DNA of 34,964 nt from Thermoguttaceae bacterium (GTDB taxonomy: Bacteria > Planctomycetota > Planctomycetia > Pirellulales > Thermoguttaceae): assembly GCA_017408405.1 (NCBI GenBank), contig JAFQUP010000205.1, positions 1 through 34,964 on the forward strand, written 5' to 3'. Below the pieces are notes generated by a model, which saw only the letters and a program-made list of their open reading frames with translations, searched no databases and was not told where the DNA came from. The position numbers and the translations under genes were made by a program. Shown piece by piece: positions 15,997 through 25,397 of this stretch. How positions within the stretch are numbered: the first letter of the stretch is position 1; every line of letters starts with the position of its first letter.

Positions 15997-17565
15997 TCAG
16001 GTGCGGAAAAGGACTTTAATCCCGAAAATATCCTCAAAAAGTCGGCCCTGCGTCTGAAGAGAACGCGTTTTCAAAAGGAACGTATCGTCCGGCGGAAGAA
16101 AAATAATTAATTCATCTCCCAAACGCTCAAAACGTAAAGTATCCGGATCAGGAAAGGTCCCGTGATTCAGCGCGTCCGCGATACGCAGCATCGCGGCCAG
16201 TTTACTCACGGCTACGCGGGTCTCACGGGGAAGCGACATGAAATTCGAATGGGAAACTTTTGGACCAGATCGGTAACTGTACCGCGCGACGTAGGCAGTC
16301 ATTTCCGTTTCCGAATGACGGAGACCAAAAATTTCCGAATTGTTAATCAAATAAAATGAATGTTTATGAAAAGAACGATTATTCACGTAACGTCCCGCGT
16401 TTTGAAGAATCGCGGCTACCCTCAAAAGAAGACGATGACGTACTGAAAGCCCATGTTCCGCCTGCATCTCATTGAAAATCCGAACCGCAAGCCGTTCCGT
16501 TCGACTTGCCGAAACAGTATCCACATGGTATTTTTCCGAAAGGGAGCGGGCAGAATCAAGTACTTCTTCCTGATAGTTTGAATTTTCAAGCCCCCAAACT
16601 TCACGTGCCATCACCCGCATGACACCATGACGCATGGACGTTGAAGAAACCTGGAAAGAATGGATTGACGGCGTTCTCTTGAAAATTTCCTGATACGTGA
16701 GAAATGCCGGTACCGCCATTTCAGCGGTCTGAAACTTGATTCCAAACTTTCGGCAAAGCATGGGAATGTCCATCTGAATGCAGCGGTCCACGAAACCATT
16801 CATTTCGTCAGTTGAAATATCTTTCAAATCACCTACCGCGTGTTTTCTGCCAATCTGCCGCGCGGCAACACCGATCTCACCTCCCATCGCCAAAATATAG
16901 TCCGTTTCATGAAATGGAAAATAGGCTTCTGCCGATGTTAACGTTTCACGAATCGCGTGACGAAGAATCGAGACATTATTCTCAAGCAAATCATCCGGAT
17001 TGGCCAGCACTTCACGCATTCGAACCCCGCCAAGATTTAAACTCTGGGAGTTCACGACCGCCCCATTTCTCAAAACCGCCAAAAGCGTACTTCCTCCTCC
17101 AACGTTGATCAGAAGAATATTTTTTCCATCCATCGACAATTCATCGCCCAGTTCGTCCTGAACGGCCGTCACCGCGAAATGAATTTCCTCAGACGGATCA
17201 ATAATCTCCACATCAAGTCCGGTCGCGATTTTAATCCGGTCAATAAAAATATCCGCGTTGGCCGCCTCACGAATAGAGGCGGTCGCCACAATTCGAATGA
17301 ACTGGACATCATACTGAATAAAGACTTTCTGAAATCGCCGTAAAATATCAATTCCGGCCTTCATCGACTGAGCGGAAAGCCCCCCGCGCTGAAACGTTTC
17401 ACGCCCAAGGCGCAACGCTCGCTCAAGCTGTTCAAGAATTTCGATCCTGCCATCTTCAAAGGACTCGCCAATCAAGCATCGGATTGAATTTGTCCCAATA
17501 TCAATCACCGCCAGAATTTTCGGCGGCACTGGATCTTCACGAAGTATTTCTGAAGTCATTTCCAT
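15997..17565 (-). CDS. ppx: Exopolyphosphatase (Ppx/GppA family)
   Basis: The protein has 522 residues. It hydrolyses terminal phosphates from polyphosphate or pppGpp. The ASKHA-fold phosphate loops are clear: ILAVIDIGTNSIRCLIGE near the N-terminus, IVATASIREAAN with the family's conserved Ala-Arg-type region, LLINVGGGSTLLAV, and LGGVRMREVL. The C-terminal half is an HD-like helical domain with HSFYLINNSEIFGLRHSE and VAYVARYSYRSG-like segments. ATG 17565 has AGGTG five bases upstream and is chosen. The frame also opens at 17661, where an ATGA overlap with the preceding gene's stop would give a poorly conserved 32-residue extension. It is followed by ppk. Confidence 0.92.
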   Translation of the reverse strand: MEMTSEILREDPVPPKILAVIDIGTNSIRCLIGESFEDGRIEILEQLERALRLGRETFQRGGLSAQSMKAGIDILRRFQKVFIQYDVQFIRIVATASIREAANADIFIDRIKIATGLDVEIIDPSEEIHFAVTAVQDELGDELSMDGKNILLINVGGGSTLLAVLRNGAVVNSQSLNLGGVRMREVLANPDDLLENNVSILRHAIRETLTSAEAYFPFHETDYILAMGGEIGVAARQIGRKHAVGDLKDISTDEMNGFVDRCIQMDIPMLCRKFGIKFQTAEMAVPAFLTYQEIFKRTPSIHSFQVSSTSMRHGVMRVMAREVWGLENSNYQEEVLDSARSLSEKYHVDTVSASRTERLAVRIFNEMQAEHGLSVRHRLLLRVAAILQNAGRYVNNRSFHKHSFYLINNSEIFGLRHSETEMTAYVARYSYRSGPKVSHSNFMSLPRETRVAVSKLAAMLRIADALNHGTFPDPDTLRFERLGDELIIFLPPDDTFLLKTRSLQTQGRLFEDIFGIKVLFRT

Positions 17566-17657
17566 TTTTTCACCTACTGATTTTAAGAGGATGAAACATG
17601 AAGGAAAATTCAGGAGAAACCGCGGAGGAAACCTTCCAGAAGCCTCGTCGCTTTCAT

Positions 17658-18641
17658 TCATTCCGGCTGAACGATTTCCCCAATCATTTGATAGGAGGGT
17701 TTCACTTTACCTTTCGCCGTGATCTGCTGCGAAAGATAACGATATTTTTTACGGTCTCCCGGGAATGAAAAATTGTCCCCTTTTTGGAGAATCACGTACT
17801 GGAACGGCATTTCTCCAAATGCCTTGTCTCCCGCCGGCTGACACGGAAACCAGAAACCATTTCCATTTTCGTCTTCAAGGTAAAATTCCGCATAACAGTG
17901 TTCAGGAACCCAAACGGTTCTGGCCGGAATCCCCTTCGCGCGGCAAAGAGCGATGAAAAGTGAAGAAAGCTCTTCACAGTCACCCGTTCCATCCTTAAGT
18001 GCCGCCAACGCCCCCTTAAGACGTCCATTTTCATACTTGATATTCGCCTGAACCCAATCATAAACCGCCTCAACTTCCGCCCAGGCATTTTCCGCGTCTT
18101 GACCGATCGTCCTGGAAAGTTTCACGATCGCTTTGTCTCTTGATTCGATTTTTTCACTTGGCTTAAGATAAAGCCCAAATGATTTCGGCAATTCCTTCAA
18201 ATTGGGTTTTTGGAAAATATCCGTATTTTCCGGCGCGGTTTGAATCGATGATTCGCATTCATATCGAGTCACGACTTCCGCGGTTTCACCTGCCGGAAGA
18301 GATGGGATTTTGATGATCATCAAAGCGGATCCTCCACGCTGTTTCTGAATCTTCACATTCGCGTACGGAGAATGACGATCTTCCGCCACTTTCACTTTCT
18401 GTTCCGGCCAGGAAACAGGAACCGGAACCGTTGCCACGATATTCGTCACCGGGGCACTGCGGGCAGTAATTCGAATTCCGCATTCCCAATACTGAACCGC
18501 TGATTCACCAAGAGAACATCCTCCCTGAGGAAGCTCTTTGCCTTCTTCATCTACATTATCTTTAAACTGGGCAAAAACCGATGAAACTGCGAAAAAGAAT
18601 GCCACTCCCAATGCCAAAACAGTCAAAAATTTTCGTTTCAT
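17658..18641 (-). CDS. Exported transglutaminase-like (papain-fold) protein
   Basis: The protein has 327 residues. A clear signal peptide (MKRKFLTVLALGVAFFFAVS..., cleavage near VFAQ-F) places it in the periplasm or outside. A beta-rich N-terminal domain (about 40-160) with GCSLGESAVQYWECGIRITA precedes a transglutaminase core: AVYDWVQANIKYENGR, then the catalytic Cys in GTGDCEELSSLFIALCRAKG, the His in VPEHCYAEFYLED and an acidic residue after it. Bacterial members are usually peptidases or amidases rather than cross-linkers; the substrate here is unknown. AGGAG lies 5-6 bases before ATG 18641. The stop overlaps a possible ppx start (ATGA), so it probably heads the ppx-ppk operon. Confidence 0.86.
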   Translation of the reverse strand: MKRKFLTVLALGVAFFFAVSSVFAQFKDNVDEEGKELPQGGCSLGESAVQYWECGIRITARSAPVTNIVATVPVPVSWPEQKVKVAEDRHSPYANVKIQKQRGGSALMIIKIPSLPAGETAEVVTRYECESSIQTAPENTDIFQKPNLKELPKSFGLYLKPSEKIESRDKAIVKLSRTIGQDAENAWAEVEAVYDWVQANIKYENGRLKGALAALKDGTGDCEELSSLFIALCRAKGIPARTVWVPEHCYAEFYLEDENGNGFWFPCQPAGDKAFGEMPFQYVILQKGDNFSFPGDRKKYRYLSQQITAKGKVKPSYQMIGEIVQPE

Positions 18642-19314
18642 GGAGACTCCTTCTGACAAATCTCTGAAATTCGTAATTTTCAAATCTATCAATCAAAAAA
18701 CATCTTCATTAAATATTCAGGAAGATATTTCCTGGTCTTAACATTTTGAAGATGTCCAAATTTAAACATTTTGAAACTCTCTGAATCAGAATAAAGATCT
18801 CTAAAAATGTCAAATCTTCGTTAAAGGAACTTCCCAAATGCTTTACCGAAAGAAAACGAGAGAATATTTTTGAAATTTTGAAAGGTACCAGGAGTTTCGC
18901 GTATCGGAAATATCTGGGACTTCGGGCAACACAGGAAAAAATCAAAATTATCCGCGTTTTTCTGGAAATTGAGTTTTTGGAAGTTCCCTTAACTATCAAC
19001 ATCTCCAAATAAAAATGTTTTTCATCGTATTTTATTTAAATATCGTATTGATTCCCTAATTTCATCATTTAATTTACCTTTTCTACGTAAACTTTTCCAA
19101 AGAGTACGATTCAATAGACACAAATTCTATTTGACCGTCAAAGTCAAGTTTCCTTTTTCTCAAACACCAATTTTTTTAATCTTTTTTCACAAAAAATCAT
19201 TAAATACCCAAGGAAAGTCTGGTTTTTTGAAAAATTTCGCGTATAATTGATAAAAAGTCAGGATTTTCCTGCGTTTTGACAAATTTTTTCACTTAAAATT
19301 TCTGGAGTTCCCAA
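18642..19314. other. AT-rich intergenic region with inverted repeats
   Basis: About 670 bases lie between divergent genes. No gene is accepted: the minus-strand frame 18709-19008 is AT-driven and without motif. The region contains a 15-base inverted repeat, GTTAAAGGAACTTCC near 18818-18833 against GGAAGTTCCCTTAAC near 18976-18991 (14 of 15 matching). It also contains nested small palindromes (AGGAAGATATTTCCT near 18719; ACATCTTCA / TGAAGATGT near 18700 and 18750). The 175-base interval between the longer arms resembles a miniature inverted-repeat element, but no target-site duplication was identified. Confidence 0.4.
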
Positions 19315-20157
19315 ATGTTCTCAACGGCGTTTCCCCCTCGCAAAATTTTTTGTGTTTCATTTTTCAAATTACCTCTTGGAATCACTTCCATTCTGTTTTC
19401 CGCGGTACTTTTTCTTCTTTCTCAATCTGTTTTCGGCCAGCAGATTCACCTTTCATCGCCCTTTCAAAAAAATGGGGCAAGTTTCAGCGAATCCATTGGA
19501 AGTAACTGGGGAATTTCCGGAAAAAACTGGTTTCTTGACGTTGGATCTCCGCAAGCCAATCATCTTCCGCGATATGGCGGCCACGATATGAACAGCGACC
19601 TTCGCGGCGGTTTTCAGTTTCAGCGAGGCGGAGTTTCCGGCTACTTTAATGGTTGGGCAGGACAGGGAAATCAGGCCTTCAGCACGACAGAAACGCCCTC
19701 CGTTACCTTCATGAATGGACAGCGCGCCTTTTTTCAGAACGTAACGGATACTCCGTTCGTCATTTCTCATGTCCCTGTCGTCGGCACATGGCACGGAAAC
19801 GCCTATCAACCTTTCCACGATCCGGGAGTAACTCTCAGCCCATCTCTCCTTCAGCAAAAAATCGACCAGCTGGAACTGGAAAAAAAACGTTCCCAACCTC
19901 GTTACGTTCGCGAAACTCCCAATGCACCGGCTCTGAAAGAAATTCAACAGGCACCTCCCAAAAATAAAAAAAGCCAATCCTCAAAGATTTCTCAAAATTC
20001 AAAGCAGAATTCTTCGCGTTCGGCCTATTCAAAATCAGCCAATTCCCAATCCATTTACTCGCGCAGCGCCAATCCCGATACCGCGGAAACGCCGGCATTA
20101 AGCGTTGCGGAAATGAAACGTCGACATCGTGAACGCCAGAAACAGAATCAGGATTGA
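19315..20157 (+). CDS. Secreted Gly/Ser-rich protein of unknown function
   Basis: The protein has 280 residues. A long signal peptide (residues about 15-42, ITSILFSAVLFLLSQSVFGQ) indicates export. The central part has short glycine-containing strands (LRGGFQFQRGGVSGYFNGWAG) followed by TPSVTFMNGQRAFFQNVTDT and PFVISHVPVVGTWHG. This 'sequence, MNG, turn, TPFV...PVVG' arrangement is one I associate with planctomycete exported proteins, loosely like secretin-core strands, but the match is from memory. The C-terminal 100 residues are charged and low-complexity (KNKKSQSSKISQNSKQNSSR) and end in a basic helix. No catalytic motif is seen. The start ATG at 19315 is preceded by CTGGAG. Confidence 0.7.
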   Translation: MFSTAFPPRKIFCVSFFKLPLGITSILFSAVLFLLSQSVFGQQIHLSSPFQKNGASFSESIGSNWGISGKNWFLDVGSPQANHLPRYGGHDMNSDLRGGFQFQRGGVSGYFNGWAGQGNQAFSTTETPSVTFMNGQRAFFQNVTDTPFVISHVPVVGTWHGNAYQPFHDPGVTLSPSLLQQKIDQLELEKKRSQPRYVRETPNAPALKEIQQAPPKNKKSQSSKISQNSKQNSSRSAYSKSANSQSIYSRSANPDTAETPALSVAEMKRRHRERQKQNQD

Positions 20158-20227
20158 AGCGGAAACCAAATTTGAGAGAGGCCTCCCTTTAATCCAAATC
20201 TGCTCATCTGAAACTACCCTTCATGGA

Positions 20228-20271
20228 AAAGATTCGAAACCTTTTTTTGCGTAAAAGAGTTTCGAATCTTT
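20228..20271. terminator. 13-bp stem inverted repeat after the secreted-protein gene
   Basis: AAAGATTCGAAAC (20228-20240) pairs perfectly with GTTTCGAATCTTT (20259-20271) around an 18-base loop containing a T7 run. It lies 70 bases after the stop. A terminator or mRNA 3'-end hairpin is likely. The rest of the 311-base spacer (20158-20468) shows nothing else recognisable. Confidence 0.5.
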
Positions 20272-20468
20272 CCGAGGAAAAAGTACGCTCCGCGATTCTG
20301 GAGCCCCTTCCCATGAAAAACTTCCCGTCAACATTTCGGAAAATTTCAATCAACTTTCATTCCAAATCATTTGAAATAGTCATGACTTAATTTTAGCGTG
20401 AATTTACCAAGACCAATTTCCCATATTTTATTCACAAATTTCATTTATCCCTGTTTCAGGTTGATGTC

Positions 20469-23400
20469 ATGAAAACAAAGTTTCTTTTTTTTTCGAGTCT
20501 GACGTCCATTTTTCTCTTGATTTTACTTAAAGATGCCTTAATTCCAGTCAGTGCCTCTGAATCTCCAAGTCAAAAAGCAGAATCCCTCAAAGAAGGAAAA
20601 CGCCCGTATGAACTGGATTGGGCAAATCGAATTGAGGATGAGGTTCCGCCGCTTATTGATTTCGAAGATCCTTCAACTTTATGGGAAATTGAAACTCATT
20701 CCTCAACAGCCGTTTTTGAATCCTCAAAAGAACAAAAGATTTGGGGAAATTTTACGGGAAAATTAACTTATCGCGGTGACGAAAAACCTGCTCAAACGCC
20801 ATCCGTCACCGTTTCCCCGCATCAACCTATTCCCTTAAGCGAAAATCCGCTTGTTCCTGAAAACTTTAATACTGTCTCCATTTGGGTTTACGGAAATAAT
20901 TGGAGTTGGGCACCTGATCCAACGACGCCTCAAACGCAGCTCTCATTGCTGTTTTCTACGCCGCGCAAAACGCAGCCAATCGAAATTCGGCTCCGAAACG
21001 TCAACTGGAAAGAATGGCATCTCCTTTACGTGCGTCTGAATGAAGACCAGCTCAAAGATCTTCGTACTCCTGGCGCGTGTTTTACCGGCTTCAAAATTTC
21101 AGGAGGAAGAAATCCTGAAAACCGGGTTCTCTTTTTCGATAATCTGGCATTTCGCGAAGATACTCTTGAGCAGCCTCTCCAATTTTCCGAACGGCCATGC
21201 CGCGGAATCATTGATCCGGATCAAAATCAGGGCTTGAATACGGGAAAAGGCGTACTTCCTTTCCCAACCCGTGAAGAAACGATTCTTCCTGAAATGCTTA
21301 AACCGTTTAAGAATCGAACCATTCAGGAAAAAACGGCTTCTGACAGTTCAATGGCTCAATTCATTTTTCTTTGCGAAAGCGGCGAAGGAATCCTCGAAAT
21401 CCATTACGCTCCGTCCTCCAAAGACGCGGCCCCATGGGACTCTCTCCGAGTTAATTGGAAAAATGGGGGATTCTTTCAACCTTTGCTTCAGGGGGGCATT
21501 TCGGAACTAGCTTTACCCGATGGAACCGTCGTCCCTGCTCGTCACGAATTCATCGCTGCGGAACAAAAAAACGATGGAACCGTTGAAACACGATGGAAAC
21601 TCTGGCCCCAAATCGCTGAAAATTCTTCCGAGAAAAATAACGCGAAAATTTCTAAAACGCAATCGGTTTTATCCAAGGATGATTCTCAAAAATCCTTAAA
21701 TAAACTTAATGGGGAAACGAATCCCGGCTCATCTCCAAAACAAAAGGAGGAATTTGTCCTGGCGGTCTACTCAATCAAAATGATTGGCCGTTCGCTTCTC
21801 CTTGACACCAGATGCCAAGGAACTGAGTCTATCAAAGCCGCGAACGTGCGCTACGGTTCTCTTGATCTCAATGACGTCTCAAACGCTAAATTGATCTCCA
21901 TTCCGTATGCGGCTTACGCCTACTCAGGAACAAATCGCCCGCAGGCCGTTTCATTTCGCGATCCAGCCTCGCAGCCGCTTTTTCTGATGGGAAATACCGA
22001 CTGGTATCGCGGAAACGGAAGTATCATCTATTCTTACGCGAGAAAAGAAAAAAATCGCGTGTTCTTTAATGACGGCGTTCGCTATCTGCCGAAAACCGAC
22101 GGCAGAAGAAATCCATGCCGAGAACGTTTTTTCGTAACGATCAGTCCTCATTTTGAGGAGGTACTTCCGACAATTCCAAATCCCCCTTCCCCGTGGATTA
22201 AACTCTCCGGCTCAAAACAGTGGCATGCGCGCGGAGCTTCAAATCGGGAAGCAGATAAAAAATTCTGGTTCAATATCTGGCGGCACGGAATTCGGGAATT
22301 AATTATCGTCGATCACGAAGTCGGCTGGCGTGACGGTGGTGAAAGTTTCACTTTTCGGACCAAAACCGCTCCGGGGAAAGGCGGGGATGAAGGTCAGCGC
22401 GCGTTTTCTGAATTCATGAATAATGAACTCGGCTATTTTTATGGCCCGTACAATAATTTCACAGATTTTGCTCCTGTCAACGAATTTTGGAGTCCCAATA
22501 TCCCCTCACGCTCTCCCGATGCTCAATTTCAGCCAGCCTGGCCCAGATGTTACGCTCCCAAACCAGTTTTGGCAGTTGAATACTGTGAAAAACTTACTCC
22601 TATTAACCAGAAAAAATTCAATTTCCGTTGCGGATACTGCGATGTCCATACGGCTGTCTCTCCCTCCGACCGAGTTGATTACGACGCGCGAGTTCCTGGT
22701 GCCGGAACTTGGGCCGGCGTTTTCTACTCTTTTGGAGAGATTATGCTTCTTCAGAAAAAAGGCTGGGGCGGTCCAGTCTTTTCCGAAGGCCCAATGCATC
22801 ACTTTTACGCGGGACTCAACGATGGAAGCTACGCGCAGGACCGCGGTGCCAAAATTCCATTCTCCCCATGGCTCGTTGACTATGACCTGCTTAAAATTCA
22901 TCCTTTAAGCACAAATATCGGCATGGGAAGAATCGATATGTTCTTTAACTCGCGAACCATTCTCCAGGGGAAATCTTCGGAAGAACGTGACGCGCTCATT
23001 GACCGTTTCTTTGCCGCCACTCTCGCCTTCGGTCATCCCGGCTACTTCATGTTCGATACTGGCTTTGAGTCCGGATGGCGCGGTTACTTCGGAGCAATCG
23101 CGCTCCAGAAACGTTTTGCCCAATACCAGCCGGAATGGATTCGTTACGCCGATAAAAACGGTACTCTCCACTCTACCTCTGAGGCCATTACGAATGACAC
23201 GATCCAACGCTCGCAAGTTGTCGTGAAATATCTTGATGGAACTGTCATTTGCGCGAATGGAAGCCCCAATGAGAATGAAATGATGGAAACCAGTGTCGAT
23301 GGACATTCCATTACTCTTCCTCCTACCGGCTACTGCGGCTGGACAAAAGATGGACAGGTTTTTTCCTTTTCCGGACTTCAGGATGGAACCCGATGCGACT

Positions 23401-23750
23401 ATTCTTTTTCTCCTGACCATATTTTTCTTGATGGACGCGGAAAACTCCGAAAATTCCCATTCGCATGCGGTTCAGGCTCGGGAATCTGCCGAAAAACGGA
23501 TGAAACGCACTGGGAAATCATTACCCTTAAAAATACGGAAATTGGTTTTCGAATCCCGGATTTCGCGAGATTGAACGGAACAAATTTCTCTTCTGCCGAA
23601 TACTCTCAGAACGTTAAACCGGAAGCTGCCGCTCTTAATTTTGAAGGGAAGGAAATTGGAAAGACCAAAGTATTCCAAAGCCGCGGATATTTTTACGTTG
23701 AACCGGTAAAAGGAGCTTTTTCCTACGTCATTGAAACCCTTAAACTCTGA
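20469..23750 (+). CDS. Large exported putative glycoside hydrolase
   Basis: The protein has 1093 residues. The signal peptide is residues 1-30 (FLFFSSLTSIFLLILL). Residues about 60-235 look like a carbohydrate-binding jelly roll: LIDFEDPSTLWEIETHSS, VSIWVYGNNWSW, IEIRLRNVNWKEWHLLYVRL, VLFFDNLAFRED. A beta-rich region follows (about 270-560). A probable (beta/alpha)8 catalytic domain runs from about 580, with ELIIVDHEVGWRDGGESF, FRCGYCDVHTAVSPSDRVDYD (about 720-740), YSFGEIMLLQKKGWGGPVFSEGP (about 750-772) and MHHFYAGLNDG. The Asp of CDVHTA and the Glu of FSEGP are the best candidates for catalytic acids, as in retaining glycosidases of the GH101/GH-D-like type. That family link is inferred, not proven. 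The last 120 residues form a beta domain. The next gene overlaps it by 20 bases. Confidence 0.6.
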   Translation: MKTKFLFFSSLTSIFLLILLKDALIPVSASESPSQKAESLKEGKRPYELDWANRIEDEVPPLIDFEDPSTLWEIETHSSTAVFESSKEQKIWGNFTGKLTYRGDEKPAQTPSVTVSPHQPIPLSENPLVPENFNTVSIWVYGNNWSWAPDPTTPQTQLSLLFSTPRKTQPIEIRLRNVNWKEWHLLYVRLNEDQLKDLRTPGACFTGFKISGGRNPENRVLFFDNLAFREDTLEQPLQFSERPCRGIIDPDQNQGLNTGKGVLPFPTREETILPEMLKPFKNRTIQEKTASDSSMAQFIFLCESGEGILEIHYAPSSKDAAPWDSLRVNWKNGGFFQPLLQGGISELALPDGTVVPARHEFIAAEQKNDGTVETRWKLWPQIAENSSEKNNAKISKTQSVLSKDDSQKSLNKLNGETNPGSSPKQKEEFVLAVYSIKMIGRSLLLDTRCQGTESIKAANVRYGSLDLNDVSNAKLISIPYAAYAYSGTNRPQAVSFRDPASQPLFLMGNTDWYRGNGSIIYSYARKEKNRVFFNDGVRYLPKTDGRRNPCRERFFVTISPHFEEVLPTIPNPPSPWIKLSGSKQWHARGASNREADKKFWFNIWRHGIRELIIVDHEVGWRDGGESFTFRTKTAPGKGGDEGQRAFSEFMNNELGYFYGPYNNFTDFAPVNEFWSPNIPSRSPDAQFQPAWPRCYAPKPVLAVEYCEKLTPINQKKFNFRCGYCDVHTAVSPSDRVDYDARVPGAGTWAGVFYSFGEIMLLQKKGWGGPVFSEGPMHHFYAGLNDGSYAQDRGAKIPFSPWLVDYDLLKIHPLSTNIGMGRIDMFFNSRTILQGKSSEERDALIDRFFAATLAFGHPGYFMFDTGFESGWRGYFGAIALQKRFAQYQPEWIRYADKNGTLHSTSEAITNDTIQRSQVVVKYLDGTVICANGSPNENEMMETSVDGHSITLPPTGYCGWTKDGQVFSFSGLQDGTRCDYSFSPDHIFLDGRGKLRKFPFACGSGSGICRKTDETHWEIITLKNTEIGFRIPDFARLNGTNFSSAEYSQNVKPEAAALNFEGKEIGKTKVFQSRGYFYVEPVKGAFSYVIETLKL

Positions 23751-25269
23751 AATCTCTCAAACACTCGATTCTTCCCAATGGCGTGTCCTTCCGGGACAAA
23801 AGGTTCGCCTGAACATTAACGGAATCCCGGATCAACGAGAATTCCGTATTTCTGAAAATATTCTGCCGTCAACCCGTTTTTGGCTCGAAACAGACGGACA
23901 GCGCATTGACTTTTTGGTTTCCGACTTTTGTGCCGTTAAAATCCTCTCTGAAACTGAGAATTCGCTTACGCTTGAACTCACGCGCTTTCAAATTGACCCC
24001 ATGGAAACCCCATCCACCCGCTCTGCTCCCAAAGAGTCCCAACCCCTTTTCGTCACTTTTAACGGGCAAAAATATGAACTGGATTCCCAGCAAAGCGTTT
24101 CCCTTCCTCTTCCCGCTCAGGAAATGAACATTCCATTCTTCCACGAATTTACGGTCCACTCCAATTCCTATTCCCAAAAATTCATTATTCAGACAAAACT
24201 TTTCCACGAATCCATTTCTTTCCCCTTTGAAATGAGTCAGTACCGCGCCCAAATGGAATATCGAGGAAAACCCGCCCAGAGTGATTTTGGAAAAAGCGGC
24301 GCCTCCGTCATCTTCAGCAAAACCAATCCATGCGGCGGCGTGAGTCTTCCAGGTTTCTTCACGCATCCGCCATATCTTGCCGGTACCGGACGGGTTTTTC
24401 TTGACTACGAATTGAACCTTCCCAAGGACAAACCCGCTATCCTTTCCGCTTTTGTCGGTAAAAAAGACGGATGCGACGTCGGAGACGGCATCTGGTACCA
24501 AATCGCGCTCATTGAAAACACTCCGCTCTGCTCAAATGCCGTTAAGAAAACACCTGAAATTTTGAAATCTGAGAATAAAATCCATTCTGTTTCCTCGAAA
24601 GAAACGATCCTGGCTGAAACGTCCGTCAATACTCACGTCTGGACTCCAATAAGCGCGAACCTGAAACCTTGGCAGGGAAAGAAAATTCACCTTCGGCTCA
24701 TTTCAGACTGCGGCCCCCAAAATAATACTCAAGGTGACTGGGGACAATGGGGAGACATTCGACTAATTTCCGCTGAAAAATATGTTCGCCGTAATTCCAA
24801 AATAGTTTCTGGACAAATTGCCGACATGAAATCAACTCCTGAAACTCGGCCATTCCCAAAAGAAAAAATACTCAAAGCGGTTAATGGCTGGTTATGCTAC
24901 CGCGGAAAAGGTCTCAACGCTCACGAATCACGTCCTGTCCACGCGTTCCTGAACGGCGCCGCCCTTGGTCTCATGCTGCCTGCCCATGGAAATGAAAATA
25001 ATGGCATTTTTTCTGAAGAAATCCGACTTCCATTACCTTTTGAAGCAATTCAGAAACTTCAAAAAAATAATACTCTGGAAATTAAAAATCCATTAGCTGA
25101 CTGTTTTTGTGCTAAAAATTTCAGAATTGTCCTCGAATTACCCAATGGCGAAATCGTTTCATCACTCATGAACGTTTCACCATTCACCCATCCAGGCTGG
25201 TGGCTGCACGCAGAAGGAAACCGAATACCGGAAAAAGACTCTGTTTTGATCCCAATCTCCTGGCCATAA
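23731..25269 (+). CDS. Beta-rich protein overlapping the putative glycosidase gene
   Basis: The frame gives 512 residues from a TTG at 23731 (an AGGAG lies about 14 bases upstream, too far to be convincing). It overlaps the previous gene by 20 bases in the +1 frame. There is no signal peptide although the content looks extracellular. Residues 15-120 and 150-350 are beta-strand rich; GTGRVFLDYELNLPKDKPAILSAFVG followed by WTPISANLKPWQGKKIHLRLISDCG resembles the glycoside-hydrolase-associated jelly-roll pattern for sugar binding. The last 130 residues form another small domain with CYRGKGLNAHESRPVHAFLNG. It is either a translationally coupled companion or the frame-shifted C-terminus of the upstream protein. 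Function unknown. Confidence 0.6.
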   Translation: MKPLNSEISQTLDSSQWRVLPGQKVRLNINGIPDQREFRISENILPSTRFWLETDGQRIDFLVSDFCAVKILSETENSLTLELTRFQIDPMETPSTRSAPKESQPLFVTFNGQKYELDSQQSVSLPLPAQEMNIPFFHEFTVHSNSYSQKFIIQTKLFHESISFPFEMSQYRAQMEYRGKPAQSDFGKSGASVIFSKTNPCGGVSLPGFFTHPPYLAGTGRVFLDYELNLPKDKPAILSAFVGKKDGCDVGDGIWYQIALIENTPLCSNAVKKTPEILKSENKIHSVSSKETILAETSVNTHVWTPISANLKPWQGKKIHLRLISDCGPQNNTQGDWGQWGDIRLISAEKYVRRNSKIVSGQIADMKSTPETRPFPKEKILKAVNGWLCYRGKGLNAHESRPVHAFLNGAALGLMLPAHGNENNGIFSEEIRLPLPFEAIQKLQKNNTLEIKNPLADCFCAKNFRIVLELPNGEIVSSLMNVSPFTHPGWWLHAEGNRIPEKDSVLIPISWP

Positions 25270-25299
25270 TCAAGCAAATTTCAAGGGAAATCTCCCAAT

Positions 25300-25327
25300 A
25301 AATGCCGCGTTTTTACGCGCGGCATTT
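25300..25327. terminator. Hairpin between the glycosidase operon and the pilin genes
   Basis: AAATGCCGCG (25300-25309) pairs with CGCGGCATTT (25318-25327) over an 8-base T-rich loop. It sits 30 bases after the plus-strand stop and 70 bases beyond the last minus-strand pilin, so it probably serves convergent transcription units. Confidence 0.6.
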
Positions 25328-25397
25328 AATCATTCAAAAGAACTTTCCCAATCTCAATTTCCAGAAATTTCTCGAAGAAACTCTCTTTAGCTAAAAT

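Noticed and set aside
18709..19008. 99-codon minus-strand frame in the 18.6-19.3 kb spacer
   Set aside because: The AT-driven reading has no motif and covers the inverted repeats; it is not supported as a gene.
23731..23750. Programmed +1 frameshift at the glycosidase stop (CTC TGA A)
   Set aside because: It resembles the prfB-type Leu-codon/TGA context, but slipping from CTC to TCT would pair poorly and no upstream stimulatory site was seen; kept only as an alternative to coupling or a sequencing error.
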